Shown here piece after piece: positions 24,941 through 36,769 of a DNA stretch of 64,000 nucleotides (position 1 is the stretch's first letter; every line of letters begins with the position of its first letter). The translations under genes were made by a program, and so were the position numbers. The notes under the pieces were generated by a model. That model did not search any database and was not told where the DNA came from. It saw nothing but the letters and a program-made list of their open reading frames with translations. Source of the stretch: Nageia nagi (lineage: Eukaryota; Pinophyta); the NCBI GenBank assembly GCA_050084985.1, contig JBITNC010000001.1, positions 74,586,001-74,650,000 of the forward strand. The letters are read 5' to 3'.

Positions 24941-26330
24941 TAAGAATTGAAGCATTTAAGATGGATTAGATTGAATGTATTTGGTTCTTCTTTACCATCC
25001 ATAGATGATAATCTATATGCACTTGATCCTTTTCCTTCATTTACAACATATGGGCCAAGATAATTGGGCTTAACCTTACCTTTTGCTTCATCATTTGCTA
25101 TTGTTTGTTAATGTTTTCTTTCAACACTAGATCCCTTAGCTTGAACTCTTTTGATTTGATTTTCTTTCCAAATTCTCTCTTGATTTTTGCATGGTATACC
25201 TTTTGATGTTCAATGGCTTTGATCCTCTTCTCATTTAGTGATTATATCTGTTGCAACCTTGCTTTTCTTGCATATTCATTAGATATATTACCTTGTAAGG
25301 AAATCCTAAGGGAGGGAATCTCCAACTCAAGTGGGATAATGGCCTCATCTCCATACACCAATGAGAATGGTGTTTCCCCAGTGGATGTATGGAAACTTGT
25401 TATATATGCCTATAATGCATATGGCAATTGCTTATGCTAATCTCTTTTATTTTATCCCATGTTTTGACAAGGACAATTTTGAGTGTCTTATTTATAGCTT
25501 TAGTTTGACCATGTCTTTGAGGATAGTAGATGGAAGAAAAGGTTTGTGTAATGCGAAATGTTTTGCAACATTCCTTCATGTCTTTACCTTTGAAATTATT
25601 TGGGCCATTGTCCATGATCAATCTTTATGGTACACCAAACCTTGTGATGATATTTTTGGTGATGAAGGTAATGAATTTAATTTAAGTGAATGATTTCGTT
25701 AGAATAGCTTCAACCCACTTTGTTGGTAAATTATGTAACTGCAATGACAAATTTGTGTCCTTCCCTAGAGTGAGGATTAATCATGCTAATCAAATATATG
25801 CCCCAAGTATCAAATGGTCATGGATAAATAATAAAATGCAATTATTGGGTAGGTTGTTTCTCTACGTTTGCATGTTTTTGGTATTACAAATAAGTTTTTA
25901 CATGAGATTTACAATCCTCTTTCATATTAGGCCAATAATATCCAATCCTTAAGATTTTAGTGTGTAGTGCTTTTGCATGGAAGTGACCACCACATAAACC
26001 ATCATGACCTAGTTCTAAGGTAGTAGCTATCTTATCTTATGTCAAACATCTTAGTAATACACCATAAAAGGACCTACTATATAAGACTTCACTAATGATC
26101 ACATATGTTATTGTAGTTCTTTTCAATCTCATTCTTTCATTTCTATCAAAATTTTTAGGGATTGTTTGATTTTTCAAATAATTATAGATATTAAAGTACA
26201 AATTTTGCAAATCATTCTCTTCCATAATAAGATAAGATTGAATTTCATCCATATGATCGATGTAAGAAGGAGAGATTAACTTACAAATTATGAGGATGGT
26301 ATCTTCATCCAAAATCTAAATTGGTGCTAA
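24940..26330 (-). pseudogene. pol: Element B integrase (decayed)
   Basis: Reading leftward on the minus strand. 26312-26037 holds YNYLKNQTIPKNF and VLYSRSFYGVLLRCLT, the N-terminal linker. Then come HDGLCGGHFHAKALHTKILR and GYYWPNMKEDC, the zinc-binding region (about 26035-25920). The core follows, with MDNGPNNFKGKDMKE and FSSIYYPQRHGQTKAINKT at 25621-25500, the second acidic residue and the glutamate block; here the usual GNGQAE reads RHGQTK, so the catalytic glutamate is changed. The C-terminal region near 25250-24960 reads RELKLRDLVLKENINKQ. ORFs on the plus strand at 25213-25952 are shadows of this gene. Confidence 0.8.
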
Positions 26331-26742
26331 AGAGGATGCACTTGTCATTGCATCTACATAGTTGTTATTAGTTCTAGGAATATTCTAAATAGTGTATCTA
26401 TAAAATTGACCTAATAAATCAGTCACCATAAGTCTATAAGGATTTAAATTTGTATCATTAGTATCAAAGAAATCTTGTACTTGATTGAAAATAAGTTGTG
26501 AATCCTATATATCTCTATATATGCAACTTTCAATCCTAATATGAGTGCCTCATATTTAGCCATATTCTTTGTACAATCAAAACCAAGTTTTCAAGCCATA
26601 TATATTACCTCATTTGTGGGATATACCAAGATAATACCTACTCATACTCCATGTGAGCATTTGAATCATCAAAATATAGGTTCTAAATAGTGGGTTCATC
26701 TTTCATGAGGCATATGTAATCATTAGGGATTGAGTTCTCAAC
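26330..26742 (-). pseudogene. pol: Element B archaeal-type RNase H (decayed)
   Basis: Minus strand about 26650-26510 reads GIILVYPTNEVIYMA*KLGF then DCTKNMAKYEALILGLKVAY. The N-x-A-E/K-Y-E-A-L-I-L-G-L block is typical of the second RNase H of Tat elements, which lies between the gypsy RNase H and integrase. LTR J separates it from the first RNase H. Confidence 0.7.
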
Positions 26743-26747
26743 AAAGT

Positions 26748-27626
26748 TGTAGACACTTAAAAATGAACCCTATTTTAATAAATGAAAGAAGGGAATAAAA
26801 ATTTAAGTAAATAATAAAATTTGCTAAAATCCCTCTAGGCATTGATGATTTAAAACAATCATCGATGACCTGATCCAATCATTAGTGCTTGATATGTAAT
26901 TGCTACTAATCCTACAAATATAAAAGTTAAAGAAGAAATGAAAAAATTAGGGCACCCAAGGAAATAAACAAATGGATATTAAATGACTCATCCTTGATCC
27001 TAATCCTTCCCCACATGAATAAAGCCTATGATAAGGCTATATGAGCTTTTCTATCCAATCGTTGCTTCCAAAATAGAAACCTTGGTCATCCTAAAAACTT
27101 TATAAATTAAACCTTCTCTTAAGGAGAAGAAGATCTAAGTTATTACAACCTTACTTTGGTAGAATACATTCAAACTTTTAGTGAGTAAATACATTACATT
27201 TTTCTATGCTTTCATGCTTCTATTTTCATTATACTTTCATGCATGTTAGCTATGTGAGAAGGTATGTTTGATAGGTTTCCTATTTATATGTGTGTAGGAT
27301 TTACAAGTGCATGGTAGCTAGTTTGAGCAAAAGAAGACTAAGTAATCAAATATCATCACCAATATTTTCTTAAAATTTTTGTAGATACTATTGAAGGCTT
27401 GCAAATATCAAAACAACTATTTAGAGGAGGCCCAAGCAAGCCTATATCTCCCTTCACTGTAATCAACATCCCTTACTGTACAAGGCACTATTATACATCA
27501 CAAATTGATATGAGATTTTTCATTGTAAACTAATTATTGAGATTTAAACCAAATATAAATAAAGAGTTTTATTGGTTGTAAAATATCTTATTTTGCATGC
27601 TTGTAGGGTTATTTTTTGGCTAAACA
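26748..27626 (+). mobile_element. Solo LTR J inside element B
   Basis: Starts TGTAGACACTT and ends GGCTAAACA. Flanks AAAGT (26743-26747) and TAAGT (27627-27631) are a 5-base duplication with one mismatch. It interrupts element B between its two RNase H domains and carries no coding sequence. It is collinear with 4125-4994, and both have a TATA box at the matching place. It is read as a solo LTR left by recombination. Confidence 0.75.
27101..27110 (+). promoter_or_regulatory. TATA box of solo LTR J
   Basis: TATAAATTAA about 350 bases into the LTR, matching 4447-4455. It places J on the plus strand. Confidence 0.45.
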
Positions 27627-27639
27627 TAAGTTGCACTAC

Positions 27640-28140
27640 TGAAGACTATTGAGCAAGTCTGTACATTGTTGGTGACATGGATCACCTTGAAATTCATTTG
27701 GAAATTGTTCATGGATAACTAACTCTCCATCTTGAGGAAACTTGATATCAAATCTATGATGGCTTGGCCTTTGATGGATTTTTGCTTTACAACATTGATG
27801 TCAAATTCTTGTAATAATATTAGCCATTTTGCAAATCTACCTGATAAATGTTTCTTAGCCATAAGGTATTTCAATGAGTTAACATGACTAACCACAAATG
27901 TAGTGTAATGTAATAAATAATGCCTCAATTTTTTAGTAGTGAAGACAATACTATAGCAAATTTTTTCCATAGTAATGTATCTAGTCTCATAGTCAATCCA
28001 TGTTTTGTTGAGATAATAGATGGATCTTTTTTTGTTTTTTGTATATTTTTGACAAAGCATTATGTCTAATGCATATAATGCAGTTGAGATGTATAAGTAA
28101 GTAGTTTTTGAGAAATCCATAGACACTAGGATAGGAGGAT
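27640..28140 (-). pseudogene. pol: Element B gypsy RNase H (decayed, 135-codon open piece)
   Basis: The open piece at 28126-27719 on the minus strand carries LYISTALYALDIMLCQK, RSIYYLNKTWIDYETRYI, EKICYSIVFTTKKLRHYLL, SGRFAKWLILLQEFDI and KGQAIIDLI in order. This is the canonical RNase H and connection region of Tat-type pol. The usual A-x-x-x-A-L-G-A-M-L reads A-L-Y-A-L-D-I-M-L. It is the best-kept part of element B. Confidence 0.85.
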
Positions 28141-29060
28141 TAAGTAAATATTGTTTGATATCCTCAAATGCATTTTGCTAATTTTCCTCCCATACAAACT
28201 TGATATCCTTTTTGAGAAAATGGGTGAATGGCCTACACTTGTCTCCAAGTTGTGAAATGAACTTCTAGCTATATTTATTTTACCTTGGAGGCTCATTAAT
28301 TATTTTAAGTTTTTGGGTGGAGGCATACTAACAATATATTTAACCTTCTTATGGTCTACTTCTATTCCTTGATTAGAAACTATGAACCCTAATAATTTAC
28401 TAGAAGTAACACCAAATGCATATATTTGAGGTTTAAGTCTTAGTTTGTACCTTTGAAAAATGGTGAATACCTCTTCAATTGCTTGTAGATGATCTTGTAA
28501 TTATTTGAATTTGACTAGAATGTCATCAACATATACCTCCATGATCTTGTGAATGTGCTCATGAAACATAGTGATCATTTCTCTTTGATATGTAGCTCCT
28601 ACATTTTTAAGTCCAAAATCCATAACCTTCCAACAAAAATTACCCCATGGGGTAATAAAAGTTGTTTTATGTTAGCCAGCAGGGTTAATCAATATTTGGT
28701 TATAGCCAAAGAATCCATCCATAAATGATAATTTATCATGACCAACTATACTATCAACAATCATATCAATATTAGGCAATGGAAAATCATATTTTAGACA
28801 AGCATTATTAATATCAAAAAAATTAGTACATACCCAAATCTCACTAGTTGGTTTAGAAATAGGTGCAATGTTAGCCAACCATTCAAAATAGTCAATTGGT
28901 CCTATGAATCCAACATTCAAATATTTCTATAGTTCTTTCTTAACTAGTAATGCCTTGAAAGGATATATCTTTTTTGGTTTCTGCTTGATTAGCTTAGCTC
29001 CCTCTTTCAATGGTAAATTATTCATAACAAATGAAGGATCTAAACCTAGCATATCATTAT
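28140..29060 (-). pseudogene. pol: Element B reverse transcriptase (decayed)
   Basis: Reading leftward: LDPSFVMNNLPLKEGAKLIK, then FDINNACLKYDFPLPNIDMI, SFMDGFFGYNQI, TTFITPWGNFCWKVMDFGLK, the active-site block EVYVDDILVKFK (YVDD at 28533-28522) and KLLGFIVSNQGIEVD. The catalytic YVDD is intact. Stops occur at NPAG* and elsewhere, some at former Q or W codons. The open piece 28920-28672 is part of this gene. Confidence 0.85.
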
Positions 29061-30060
29061 AAGAGCAAGAAAAATTCTTATAATATTCAATGAATTTATT
29101 TTTGTACCTTTATTTTATGGAGGACAATAAGGTTGCTCCAATTTGTATCCACTTTTTATCATTTGAAGTACCAATATTTATGTGTATTAACTCTTCGTAT
29201 GGAAATGTAAGATCTTCTTTCTTTTGTAGAAAGAATGGCAGCTCCTCAATATTTGGTACATCATTAGCTGAATTTAAGGAATGGACCTGTAACACTTCAT
29301 GAAAATTGATCTCTTGAGCAAACTAAGCATACTCATTAAGGATATAAGGTGCTTTATGTTTCTCATTAGATTTGGAAAATTTTGAGTGTGCCCCCAAGTA
29401 TTCAAGAAGATCATCATTAGTGCTAAAATAGTCAAATTCAAGAGGTATAGAATCATCAATCCATGTATCTACATTAATATCATCTAATCATTCTATCAAA
29501 TTTCACTCTTTAATAAATTTAATAAGACCCCATTTTTATTTTACTTGACCATCACTACCTAAGCTTATTTTGGTCATTTGAACCTTAGAAGTATTAGGGA
29601 AAGCAAGCATTCCTTGTTTAGATTTTCCTAAGCCCCCCTTTATATTTGCAATTTTGAACCATGTACTTATGAAAAAATGAAGAGGAAAAGATCTTATGTA
29701 ATCCATTAAAGAGGTTTAGTTTGATGTTTTAGATAAGCTAGAGCAAGATTGATCATTGTCTTCATCATTATCACTCCATTGATGGCCTATTGGTAGTATT
29801 TCATGTCATCCATGGCTTTCAATGCCTGACATCCATGGTCATCCCAAATATTTGATGGATATAATAGGTCCATGTTGTCAATTTTTGTACGTTCCCATAA
29901 CTATCTCCTTGATTTGGACCTTTTTTTGTAGTTTCCCCTAGTGTAACATATTCCAAGGGTTCTATCTCATATCATGGTAATAACATGGTAAGATATTTGA
30001 AATCAACAACATGATAGAGTGCATATGGTTCAAGGTCTCCCATGATTGTATGTACTTCAT
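29060..30060 (-). pseudogene. Element B protease-to-RT linker region (decayed)
   Basis: Lies between the LGRPWIHDM protease end and the reverse transcriptase start. Minus-strand ORFs at 29459-29274, and 29295-29110 with LNSANDVPNIEELPFF, are probably true frames of the acidic linker. There is no domain to name. Confidence 0.45.
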
Positions 30061-30207
30061 CTTGGAATTTGAATTTTAGTCTTCCATATATGTGGATGGT
30101 ATTGCATCCATATCATGAATCCATGGTCTCCCTAATAGCATGTTATATGATAAGGTTTTCATCAATTTTATACCTTCCTCATGTAATAAGCTCCATGATG
30201 CATGCGT
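30060..30207 (-). pseudogene. Element B protease C-terminal piece
   Basis: The minus-strand frame reads KTLSYNMLLGRPWIHDMDAI then PSTYMED. LLGRPWIHDM is the conserved end of the Tat-type retropepsin. The N-terminal part with the active site is missing: insert L and, beyond it, the gag knuckle follow directly upstream, so an older deletion removed most of the protease. Confidence 0.7.
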
Positions 30208-30722
30208 TGTCGGGGCCGTAACTTTTGATCCGGATGTCATTTTGCTCCAAATTTTAAACTGTGGCCTCATGACGATTTTCTAAATATGGGAGTTCACTAG
30301 AACTACCATACCTAAAAAATGATATTTTTAAGACCTGATTCATCCATCTAAGGTCCTAAAAATAGGCTTTTTTAAGAGCACTTCCGATTTTTAGGCTTTT
30401 TTAAATATTGCAGCTTTAATAACTCTTGTTTTTCTCTTAGTTAAGGGCTAGTATTTTAGATAATGCTTAATTTGTGTAAGAGGGATGCGCATGCAAATTT
30501 TGGGCATAATCTGACTCATTTTGGTTTTTTAGCTTTTTTGTTGCTATTTAAAAAGGATTGTATTCTCTTGGAGGGGCGGTGGATTTAGGAATAAGAAGAG
30601 TATTTGGTTCAGATTTCTTCTGTATATTCTGTGATTGGATTTCAATTTCTATTTTCCTTTTACAGCTAAATTCACATCACTCCAATATTGTTATCTCTAA
30701 TATCTTACGAAAAAAAATTACA
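30208..30722 (+). mobile_element. Insert L: CpG-richer 515-base solo-LTR-like insertion in element B
   Basis: Starts TGTCGGGGCCGTAAC and ends AAATTACA, so it has TGT...ACA ends. Flanks TGCGT (30203-30207) and TGCCC (30723-30727) are an imperfect duplication. Without it, element B reads from the knuckle piece CTYYQRKGH straight into the protease piece. A TATA-like TATTTAAAAAGG at 30545 and the following tract suggest an LTR promoter on the plus strand. Base composition differs from its surroundings: several CG pairs near 30208-30280 where neighbours have almost none. It could be a solo LTR or a short terminal-repeat element; the family was not recognised. Confidence 0.55.
30545..30556 (+). promoter_or_regulatory. 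TATA-like box in insert L
   Basis: TATTTAAAAAGG followed by TTGTATTCTCTTGG, about 340 bases into the 515-base insert, a usual distance for a short LTR promoter. Confidence 0.35.
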
Positions 30723-31640
30723 TGCCCTTTTCTTTGATAGTAAGTGCAATAGGCATCAAAAGTGTCCCATGGGGATATTATTATCTTGAGAAGAGCATTC
30801 AAGGGTATGCATAATTCATTTTTTTATTAGATCCTTCAAAATAACATGTAGTTGCACCAAAAATGTATATGAACTCTCTTTTGTAGCATTATACCTTTAC
30901 AACTTTGGAGGAGAAGTAGGTCTATCTACCAGATGTACCAATTTTTCATCTTTCTTTCCATATGTTTTATGATTATCTTTAACAAAAGGGTTAGGTACAT
31001 ACTTAAGCTCATCCAAAGCTAATAATACCTTCTCTTTTTGTAATAAATATTGAACAACTATACTAAAATCTATATCTTTAGCACTAGGAGCATGCAAATG
31101 AAGAACAAGTATAATAGATTCACAAAAAATAACACAAATTTCATTCTCATCTAATTTACTCTTGTCATACCTTTTTGAAGTGTAGACTATACTTCTCTAC
31201 ATTTTCATTGCTTCCTTGTCAAAGTACACATAATTTAGACACATTCCTTTGGTCCTTGATATTGTGCTTGAATTGGCCCAAAAATGTATTTTCTAATGTC
31301 TTGAATGAATCAATCAAATTACCATGTAATGCATAGAACCATTAAATAACATCCCCTTTCATACTCCTTGGGAAGAATTTTTCCATCAATCTCTCCTTTG
31401 ATCCTAACTTTAACAAGCACTCCTCTTGAAATCTAGTGAGATATTGTTTAGGATCTTGTTTTTCACTAAACATCTCAAACTTGGAGGCCTTATGGTCAAT
31501 TTATAGGGAAAAATTGTTGATGTCATTCATTAAGGGTGAAGTAAAGATGCCATCATATTCATCCAAGCTTTGTGATTGTGTGATGTTAGAAGGCCCAACT
31601 TAGATAGCAAGACTAGATGCTAAACTGCATGTACTATTCA
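30723..31640 (-). pseudogene. gag: Element B gag (decayed)
   Basis: Reading leftward: KFEMFSEKQDPKQYLTRFQE, KGDVI*WFYALHGNLIDSFK, FLGQFKHNIKDQRNVSKLC and QGSNENVEKYSLHFKKV, the retrotransposon gag domain at about 31500-31170. The open piece 31097-30897 (IDFSIVVQYLLQKEKVLLAL) is the following linker. The nucleocapsid knuckle near 30760 reads CTYYQRKGH, with the second cysteine or histidine position changed. W to stop (TGG to TAG) is seen before WFYAL. Confidence 0.75.
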
Positions 31641-31835
31641 TTATTACTATTTATTTTTGTATTTTGGACATGTTTGTGTTTAATTCCCAAAGGAGAGGCA
31701 CAATATGCTCAATTTTCATGTTAATAATGGCCTAGGAACATCAATGTACATTGCTAACAATGTATATCTAATACAAAAGTTTCATGAGATCTCATCATAA
31801 GGATAAGATGAATAGAATAGATAGGTTCACAAAAA
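31641..31835 (-). other. Element B leader
   Basis: Short region between the 5' LTR and gag. Next to the LTR the minus strand reads TTTTTGTGAACCTATC; no convincing primer-binding site is left. Confidence 0.4.
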
Positions 31836-32455
31836 TGTAGACCCAAAATAATGCATATATTTGTTTATGGAGGTTAAGTAATACACTATTAGTCTACTTA
31901 TTTTTTATTGTTGCATATATCTCAAATATGGAAATAACAAATAATAAAAAGATACTTATGTTCATTTAGATCGCACATTCATTCTATTAGAAGTAACATG
32001 TATAAAAATAAGCATACATTCATTTAACTGTACATCATTAGCAATCTAAAAAAGGTACATCATTAGCAACCTAAAATAAATAATAAAACATATGCAATAA
32101 AGAATGTAGTGGGGAGTGAATGAAAGAATCATTAGATAGCAAACATAAGATATAACTTATAAATAATATTTATGCATAACATAGTGATGTAACATGTGCT
32201 AGAGTCTCTCTAGAGTCCTCCTCATATTCATTTGCTCTTAAGGTTTAAGTTCATAAATTGATGCCTTTATATATGATACAAGTTTACATGGCTTTGATTT
32301 TTTTAACCTCTTATACATGCCACAAGGGTCCACTATACATTTTACATAGATTTGACATGAATTTGGGTATTATTTAACTGCTTTTTACATAATACATCAT
32401 TAAGGCTCTAAAATAAATTATTTAGTAAATAATAATTCACTTTTATGCATCTACA
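31836..32455 (-). repeat. Element B 5' LTR
   Basis: 620 bases, bounded by TGTAGACCC and GCATCTACA, collinear with 22917-23514. It contains a short local duplication near 32035-32060 (ACATCATTAGCAA.CTAAAA twice) that the left LTR lacks, explaining most of the length difference. Confidence 0.85.
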
Positions 32456-32460
32456 CATAA

Positions 32461-33300
32461 TATATAACCTCGTAAAGTCTTTGTGAAGGGATCTTTACAC
32501 CAACAGTTGAAAACCTCACAAGTGAAAATATCTTTATTTGAGTTACTACAACAATCAAAGAATCATAAGGATATAATGAATCAATTGCTATAAACAATTG
32601 ATCTAGATATAAATAATCTTGAAAGATTTGTATTTTTTGTAATAAATTTTAAAATAAGTCAAAAACTTACTATTATTGTCTATGATCATGAAGTTAAACA
32701 TTCAAATGAGACACATGGTCAAGATCCACCTTTGCACATCATAGCTAAGGTAGATGGAAGAACATTTAAAAAAATATTTATTGATGAAGGTTCAACAATA
32801 AATATTATTTACACAATGGTATATAAGAATTTGAATCTCTTATTTTTGCATATTTGTATGCCATCATAATAAGTAAAAGTATTTAATGATTCTTTATGTT
32901 TAATAATGGGATCAATTTCATTGTTAATTACTATAGGGTCTAAAATAGTACAAATGATGTTATAAGTAATTGAAGAAGATATCACATAATATAATATCCT
33001 TTTAGGAAGGCCTTGGATTAGGGATATGCAATTTGTACCTTTAACATATCATAATTGTTTGAAGTATATTCATACAAATGTAGCTTATTATGTTCCTAGA
33101 GATGAAAACCCATATTCATATTTTAATAGTGTTCATTTACCTAAAGAGGTAGCTCTACCATCTACTCATTATTTTACAACACCAATACCAACAAAAGGAC
33201 TGTTAACTACTGATGTGGGTAAGAATAATTCTGCATCTTTAAGCACATCAAAAGAAAAACATATTATCAACCAAGAATCATTCAAAATTCAATAAAAGAT
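32461..33300 (+). pseudogene. Element A protease (decayed)
   Basis: Continues element A after B. The linker reads SLFELLQQSKNHKDIMNQLL at about 32530-32590. The retropepsin block reads HIIAKVDGRTFKKIFIDEGS with T-x-N-I-I following (32735-32810); the usual D-G-G-S is D-E-G-S. The domain ends with the LGRPWIRDM-type block at 33003-33030. The open piece 33026-33295 covers the region just after it. Several frameshifts separate the blocks. Confidence 0.7.
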
Positions 33301-34100
33301 TGATAATGGTTCACAACCAAAAATAGAACCTATACCATAAGAAATACATAGTTGGAAAGAAATGGCATGTAAGTTAGATGAATTAAACAAATCTTCCTCA
33401 TCAAAAATTTCATATTTAATGAATACATCATTAGAAAGTGATGACTATTAAGAAGCAATAAGTCATCAAACATCTACGTAGTAATAATAAAATTATTGGA
33501 TTATGGTATAGGATAATTTTGAATTGATGATATTATCTTTAATATTCCCTCTCCCTAATATATAGGAAGACCTAAATAATCTCCCAATGTGGTGGGGCAA
33601 TTGCTACCATTAAGAAAATCTCCTAATCAAACTCTTTTTGTCTATTTATACTTTTTAGAATAACCTTCAAATACTTTATCTAAACCATATGAAGGTATTC
33701 TTTATAATTCATTAGAATATTTATCACCTTATGTGAGATCATTTATGAAAAGATACTTTAATAAATTTCAATGGAAGGGACACATTTCAAGTCATTATGA
33801 ATGAGGACCTTGATATACAATTGACATTTATTACCAATTACCAATTGATAAAAAATGATTGGGTTACAAAGGTAAGAAGAAAAAAGAATCCCATTATGAA
33901 ATAGCTGAGTTTGAAAGATAAAGCTTTAGGATATCCAACCATGATAATTTAAAATATGATATGTTATCTTTGTAAATTTTATTTTGTAAAATTATATCAA
34001 TTAACATGGTTAAGATTGAAGAAATATCTTATTTGAGTCCAAAAAATATATATTTTGATTGGTTTGGGAGTGAAGAGTATAAAATATTAAGTCCAATAAG
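33301..34100 (+). pseudogene. Element A protease-to-RT spacer (decayed)
   Basis: Element A sequence with short readable patches only. Its first part matches the K fragment at 480-780. No domain expected here. Confidence 0.45.
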
Positions 34101-35192
34101 CTCAAGTAATTCTTCATTATACCTCATGGTAGATGAAGATACCATGTAATTTACACTTATTTCCAAACAACCCATAATACAAGAATTCAAATACATATAT
34201 ACTATGCTTCAAATGTTTGAATTCACCACAAATACAACCTTGAAGGATCCATTTTTAGGTGAAGATAAAGAATACAACTTAAATAATAATAATTAGATTC
34301 CAATACCCAATCTATTAGAAGAGGGGTCCCATACATTAATTGAAGAAACCATTGAGGTAGATTTAAGTGATGACCTTAATAATCCAAATATTATTCAACT
34401 AGAAAAGTTGCTAACCAAATATGAAAGATAAGAATTTGTATCTATACTTAAAGAAAAATAAAAGATATTTACATGGTCATATGCTAATATGCCACAATTA
34501 GATCCAAACTTGATGGTGTATAATCTAGGTATTAAAGAGGATATTAAGCTAGTTAAACAAAAATTATACAAAATACATCCCACAATGGCTTTGATGGTGA
34601 AAGAGAAATTACAAACTCTTAGAAGCCAAATTCATACATCTCATTAACTATTGTGATTGGATCTCCAACATGGTGCTAATTAAAAAGTCAAATGGAAAAA
34701 TTCTCATATGCATGGGTTTTAAAGATTTAAATAAGGCTTTTGTTAAAGATGAATTTATGTTACTATATATTGATAATTTGGTTGATTCTATCGTAGGATA
34801 TGAAATTTTATCCCTCATGGATGGATTCTCAGGGTATAACCAAATAAGAATACCACCTAAAAGTCAACATAAAATAGCCTTCATAACACCTTAGGGAACA
34901 TTTTGTTATAAAGTAATAGCCTTTGGCCTAAAGAATGTAGGATCTACTTACCAATAGGTAATGACCTACATTTTTAGCAATTATATGCATGATATTATGG
35001 AAGATTATGTAGATAATGTATTAGATAAATCTAGAACTAGAGAAGATCATCCGAAGGTACTCATAAAGATATTTGATAGGTTGTTCGAACATAACATTTG
35101 AACAAATCCTAAAAAATTTCTTTTTGGGATCACTTCAAGAAAACTTATTAGGTTTTGTTATTTATAGGAAAGTAATTAAGGTAGAACCTAAT
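34100..35192 (+). pseudogene. pol: Element A reverse transcriptase, N-terminal and palm part (decayed)
   Basis: Blocks in order: FTWSYANMPQLDPNLMVYNL (about 34470), LVKQKLYKIHPTMALMVKEK, then 34670-34894 with KKSNGKILICMGFKDLNKAF and SLMDGFSGYNQIRIPPKSQH. The active-site block near 35000 reads EDYVDNVLDKSRTREDH; the second aspartate of YVDD is asparagine, a G-to-A change that would abolish activity. The thumb part reaches KVIKVEPN at 35192, where insert C begins. Confidence 0.8.
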
Positions 35193-36769
35193 TGTAACGA
35201 CCCTATTTTAGCATAAAAACATAGGATAATCACTTTAACACCCATACCATACATGCGAGAGGTGAGCACAAAATTTATTTTTTTCCTCTAAATAAATAAA
35301 ACAAGTAATTAAATGTAATCAATTCTAAGTGTATTTGGAAGTTCCTTGAGAATGCTATGAATTATTGTCCATAATATTACTAGTATTATTCCAAGCTAAT
35401 TCATACACAAGGTCTAGACTCTTCACTGACTATATACCATTTCCCATTATTTAACTTAACCCATCAAATAACTTCACATGGATTTGCTTTGTTTGTTTTA
35501 TTGAACATAGTGACTTCTCAATGGTACCATATACTTACCAGTATTTCTCACCATCATCATATCAAGGTAATTTAATACTCTGAGGTCCATTCAACCTTGG
35601 AAATTTCTTGATTTATCTTATCCTAACTCTTTTAAATATAAATAAACATTCCTTAAATAAATAATGATTCTTTACTTAGAGCTTTGGCTAAGTATACACT
35701 TAGGTTTAAATATCCATACACTATAACCTCCCATGATTTAAGAATAAATCATTTCCCTATAATGAAAGATTGAACTATAACATAAATAATCCTTAATTAC
35801 CAAGATCTCATAAAATCTCAATCTCACATCTAAATTACTCAAATAAGACAATCTCACAAAGATAACTCAAGATGCAAAGTGGTTCCTCCAACTAGGAATA
35901 CATCCACTAATTAGATCTCACTTCATTCACAAATATGAATATCTTATGATTCTCCTAATCTCATATCCTAAACATTATCCCATAACATAACTTTACTCTT
36001 CAAATTGTTGTGTAATCACAAAGAGGGATCCTTATATTTATATTCCAAAATCCCTCTTTTGATCACCCTTTTATCCAATGTACAAAGGCATGACATGCAA
36101 CTCCTTTTTAGCCAAGGGGCATGCTCATGACATAGAGTGTAGGATAAGTTACATTATCATATTCACTTAAATACTTAAGGTATCTAATGATACCCTTAAG
36201 TATTAGTGAATTTACAAAGAGGCTTAATAAAAACCTTTACAATAATGCATTATACATTCCAACATATAAGAGGTATTATACTATCTCTATTCACACCTAT
36301 AGGAAAAGAAGTTAGGTCCTAAGCATCATAATATTTTACACACAATATGAGATTTCTAAAATAATTAAGCATCATCATCCATAAAGTATCAAATAATATG
36401 AATCATCATCACATGTAAGTTAATTCATTTAGTAAATGAATCTTTAATAAAAGAATGTAACATTTAACTATTAAGGACTAAGCTTTCACAAATCCCAAAG
36501 ATAGCAACTTCGTATCATAATCATTATTAATACAATCTTCCTAAATAGGAATTAATAATTATTTAAATCTTTTTAACAAGAACAATGATAGCCTTGCTAT
36601 TTATTTTCACAAATCAAATAGCAAGTAAAATACATTGAAAACCCATAGTAAGAATTTATCAGACTCCTTTCCTCCACTACGAACAAAGCTTTGCTCCTTA
36701 GGTTGAATGGTAGCTCAAGAATGGTTTGGATTAGATACAATCTTAAGTTTCCTCTAAAATGCAACTACA

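Larger units (their letters stand above)
22917..32455 (-). mobile_element. Element B: Tat-lineage gypsy element, minus strand, inside element A
   Basis: Two LTRs of 598 and 620 bases with TGTAGAC...GTCTACA-type ends flank gag, protease, reverse transcriptase, RNase H, archaeal-type RNase H and integrase, all on the minus strand and running right to left. A purine tract lies beside the left (3') LTR. The flanking host sequence on both sides is element A gag and protease on the plus strand. Two further LTR-like insertions, J and L, sit inside B. Coding sequence is decayed. Confidence 0.85.

Noticed and set aside
25213-25952. Plus-strand ORFs of 75-110 codons
   Set aside because: They are antisense to the minus-strand integrase of element B, whose motifs are clear.
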